Below are positions 5,370 through 7,205 of a stretch of 7,205 bases of DNA, one piece after another. The stretch spans positions 1-7,205 of the forward strand of contig CADCWC010000201.1 in the NCBI GenBank assembly GCA_902806305.1, written 5' to 3'. Each line of letters opens with the position of its first letter. Within the stretch, counting starts at the first letter, position 1. The translations under genes and the position numbers were made by a program. The notes beneath the pieces are model-generated. The model saw only the letters and a list, made by a program, of their open reading frames with translations, did not search any database and was not told the origin of the DNA. The stretch comes from an uncultured Thermoleophilia bacterium. GTDB taxonomy: Bacteria > Actinomycetota > Thermoleophilia > Gaiellales > F1-60-MAGs149.

Positions 5370-6557
5370 ATGCCGGGGGCGACGATCCTCCACGCCGACC
5401 TCGACGCCTTCTTCGCGTCGGTCGAGCAGCGGGACGACAGGCGGCTTCGCGGCCGACCGGTCATCGTCGGCGTCGGCGTCGTGCTCGCGGCCAGTTACGA
5501 GGCGAAGGCCTACGGGATCCACTCGGCGATGGGCGGCGCACAGGCTCGTCGGCTGTGCCCGCACGCGGTCGTCGTCCGACCGCGCATGACCGCCTACGCG
5601 GAGGCCAGCCGCGCCGTGTTCGAGGTGTTCGCCGACTGGGCGCCCGTGGTCGAGGCGCTGTCCATCGACGAGGCGTTCCTCGACGTCCGCGGCATGGAGC
5701 GGAGCACGGGCTCGCCGACCTCGATCGCCGTGCGCCTGCGCGGCGACGTCCGCCGCCGGGTGGGACTCCCCGTCACCGTCGGCGTGGCGCGCACGAAGTT
5801 CCTCGCGAAGGTGGCGAGCGGGGTGGCAAAGCCGGACGGCCTGCTCGTCGTGCCGCCCGAGGACGAGATCGCGTTCCTGCACCCGCTGCCCGTGGAGCGC
5901 CTGTGGGGCGTCGGGCCGCGCACCGCCCGCAAGCTTCACGACCGCGGCGTCACGACGGTCGGCGACATCGCGCGCCTGCCCGAGGCCGCGCTCGTCGCGA
6001 TGCTCGGCCGAGCCGCGGGGCGGCACCTGCACGCGCTGGCCAACCTCCGGGATCCGCGACCCGTCACGCCCGGTCGCCGTCGCCGCTCGATCGGCTCGCA
6101 GCGGGCGCTCGGACGGCGCGCCTGGACGGCCGAGGCGATCGACGCCGTCGTGGTGGCGATCGTCGACCGCATCACGCGCCGCCTCCGGGCGGCCCGTCGT
6201 CTCTGCCGGACGGTCGTGCTGCGGCTGCGGTTCGACGACTTCGAGCGCGCCACGCGGTCGCAGACGCTCCCGCACCCGACGGACCGGACGCCCGAGATCC
6301 TGACCGCGGTGCGCGAGCTGCTGGTGGCGGCCCGGCCGTCCATCGAACGACGCGGGCTGACGCTCGTCGGCGTGACGCTCGCGAACCTCGGCGACAGCCG
6401 CGCCGTCCAGCTGGTCCTGCCCTTCGAGCCCGATCGGGCCGGCGCCCTCGACGCGGTGCTCGACCAGGTCCGCGATCGTTTCGGCTCGACGGCCGTCACC
6501 CGGGCGGTGCTGCTCGGTCACGACGAGGGCGTGTCGATGCCGCTGCTTCCCGACTGA
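5370..6557 (+). CDS. dinB: DNA polymerase IV (Y-family translesion polymerase)
   Basis: Error-prone, low-processivity polymerase that copies past damaged bases. The 395-residue protein shows the whole family plan. The palm/fingers begin ILHADLDAFFASVEQ (6-20), with catalytic Asp10 and steric-gate Phe15. SIDEAFLDV (98-106) carries the catalytic Asp100-Glu101 pair. TVGVARTKFLAKVASGVAKP (136-155) closes the palm, and a thumb helix-hairpin-helix (LWGVGPRTARKLHDRGV, 178-194) follows. The little-finger domain runs from about 240 to 350. The segment QLVLPF (347-352) matches the sliding-clamp binding motif. The fingers loop before LAASYEAKAYG is a few residues shorter (VIVGVGVV) than in E. coli DinB, as I recall being common in actinobacterial forms. 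ATG 5370 is chosen from family alignment; in-frame GTG 5361 would lie inside the SOS box. No Shine-Dalgarno sequence is present, because the LexA box occupies that place, so a leaderless or near-leaderless mRNA is likely. It appears monocistronic and converges directly on the next gene. Confidence 0.97.
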   Translation: MPGATILHADLDAFFASVEQRDDRRLRGRPVIVGVGVVLAASYEAKAYGIHSAMGGAQARRLCPHAVVVRPRMTAYAEASRAVFEVFADWAPVVEALSIDEAFLDVRGMERSTGSPTSIAVRLRGDVRRRVGLPVTVGVARTKFLAKVASGVAKPDGLLVVPPEDEIAFLHPLPVERLWGVGPRTARKLHDRGVTTVGDIARLPEAALVAMLGRAAGRHLHALANLRDPRPVTPGRRRRSIGSQRALGRRAWTAEAIDAVVVAIVDRITRRLRAARRLCRTVVLRLRFDDFERATRSQTLPHPTDRTPEILTAVRELLVAARPSIERRGLTLVGVTLANLGDSRAVQLVLPFEPDRAGALDAVLDQVRDRFGSTAVTRAVLLGHDEGVSMPLLPD

Positions 6558-6560
6558 TCA
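6555..6560. other. Abutting convergent stop codons (TGATCA)
   Basis: The last codon of dinB (TGA, 6555-6557) is followed directly by the reverse complement of the monooxygenase stop (TCA, 6558-6560), giving the palindrome TGATCA. There is no intergenic space, so any terminator for either gene must lie within the coding sequence of the other. Confidence 0.9.
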
Positions 6561-7205
6561 GGGCCCCGGGGGCGCGCCGATCGCGTCCCGCGCCGGTCCG
6601 GGCCCGGGGCGCTCGAGCAGCCCGGCGAGCGCGGCGACCGCGCCGTCGACCAGCGACCGGACGATCGCCGCGGCGTCGTGGGCGTCGTCGACGAGGCCGG
6701 CGCTCTGGCCGGCCAACATCGGCAGGAGGTCGGCCCGGCCCGCCCGTGCGGCGGCGGCCCGCACGTCGGCCACCGCCTGGCCCTGACGCGGCCAGCCGAG
6801 CGATGCGTCGGCAGCGGCGAGCGCGTCCACGACCCGGTTGCGCACCCAGCGCGCGGGCCGACCGGTGACCACGTCCGTGACGACGGTGTCCGTCTCGACC
6901 AGCGTGCGCAGCCGTGCCCGCTGCGTCTCGGAGACGCCGCTCTCGGCGGCGTGCAGGAAGCGCGTCCCGACGGACACGCCGCTCGCGCCGAGCGCGAGCG
7001 CGGCCGCGAGCGCACGACCGTCCGCCACGCCGCCTGCGGCCACGACCGGCACGTCGACCGCGTCGACCACCTGCGGGACGAGGGCGAAGGTGCCCACGAG
7101 CGGGACCGGGCCGTTCTCGGGGAGGTCGAACGTCGTCCGGTGCCCGCCGGCCTCGGCGCCCTGCGCGATGACCGCGTCCGCGCCCGCCGCGACGCTCCGC
7201 CTGGC
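6558..7205 (-). CDS. Nitronate monooxygenase / 2-nitropropane dioxygenase family, C-terminal part (5' end outside window)
   Basis: FMN-dependent TIM-barrel enzyme that oxidises nitronates such as propionate-3-nitronate to carbonyl compounds and nitrite. The visible 215 codons hold the second half. AVIAQGAEAGGHRT (11-24 of the fragment) carries His22, the position of the family's catalytic histidine. DVPVVAAGGVADGRALAAAL and ASGVSVGTRFL form the phosphate-binding strands of the FMN site. A C-terminal section with TGRPARWVRNRVVDA and DLLPMLAGQSAGL is typical of the family. FabK-type enoyl reductases share the GGH motif, but this C-terminal section fits nitronate monooxygenase better. The start and the N-terminal FMN residues are outside the window. 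Its TGA abuts the dinB TGA with no base between them, so the two transcripts must overlap. No link to dinB or to the VOC unit can be shown beyond adjacency. Confidence 0.88.
   Translation of the reverse strand, partial: ARRSVAAGADAVIAQGAEAGGHRTTFDLPENGPVPLVGTFALVPQVVDAVDVPVVAAGGVADGRALAAALALGASGVSVGTRFLHAAESGVSETQRARLRTLVETDTVVTDVVTGRPARWVRNRVVDALAAADASLGWPRQGQAVADVRAAAARAGRADLLPMLAGQSAGLVDDAHDAAAIVRSLVDGAVAALAGLLERPGPGPARDAIGAPPGP

Noticed and set aside
5049..6521. 490-codon minus-strand frame antisense to dinB.
   Set aside because: Shadow of dinB; no recognisable domain, and dinB on the other strand has all its catalytic motifs.
6562..6618. GC-rich inverted segments (GCCCCGGG and its partner) just after dinB as a terminator.
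   Set aside because: The arms are simple G/C runs separated by a long loop within monooxygenase coding sequence, with no T-run; chance pairing is likely.

Overview
The window is very GC-rich, with almost every codon third position G or C, and has GTG as well as ATG starts. It carries an actinobacterial-type SOS operator. Together with the protein flavour (a DinB with a shortened GVV loop, a CatE-like VOC protein, a WWLDERAHAG-type methyltransferase) this points to a high-GC actinobacterium. Thermoleophilia/Solirubrobacterales is a plausible guess from composition, but the sequence alone does not prove it. I see no tRNA, rRNA, insertion sequence, phage gene or CRISPR array; this looks like ordinary chromosomal DNA.

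Layout. (1) 1-1710, minus: a membrane-anchored PAS-GGDEF-EAL protein (c-di-GMP turnover), cut by the left window edge inside its EAL domain. (2) 1711-1897: a short divergent intergenic stretch. (3) 1898-2611, plus: a class I SAM-dependent methyltransferase. (4) 2618-4963, minus: a compact unit of a DMT/EamA exporter, a two-domain CatE-like vicinal-oxygen-chelate (VOC) protein and a single-domain VOC paralogue, probably preceded by a small ORF (4960-5133) that overlaps the exporter by four bases. (5) 5134-5369: a divergent control region ending in a perfect LexA/SOS box directly against the dinB start. (6) 5370-6557, plus: DNA polymerase IV (dinB). (7) 6558-7205, minus: the C-terminal part of a nitronate monooxygenase, cut by the right edge.

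How the parts may work together. The exporter and the two VOC proteins lie in one direction with tight spacing (a GTGA overlap and a 61-nt gap). They resemble in outline the catechol/quinone defence unit of Bacillus (CatE with a membrane partner), so detoxification plus export of an aromatic or electrophilic compound is a reasonable inference, not a demonstrated function. DinB is most likely induced by DNA damage through LexA. The methyltransferase and the VOC unit converge with only 6 nt between stop codons, and dinB and the monooxygenase converge with none, so transcript ends must overlap.

The best-supported observation is the SOS operator abutting dinB. The less familiar ones are the exporter/double-VOC unit, the way metal-ligand residues are distributed among its three VOC domains, and the small upstream ORF. 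I found no clear evidence of a wholly new system.
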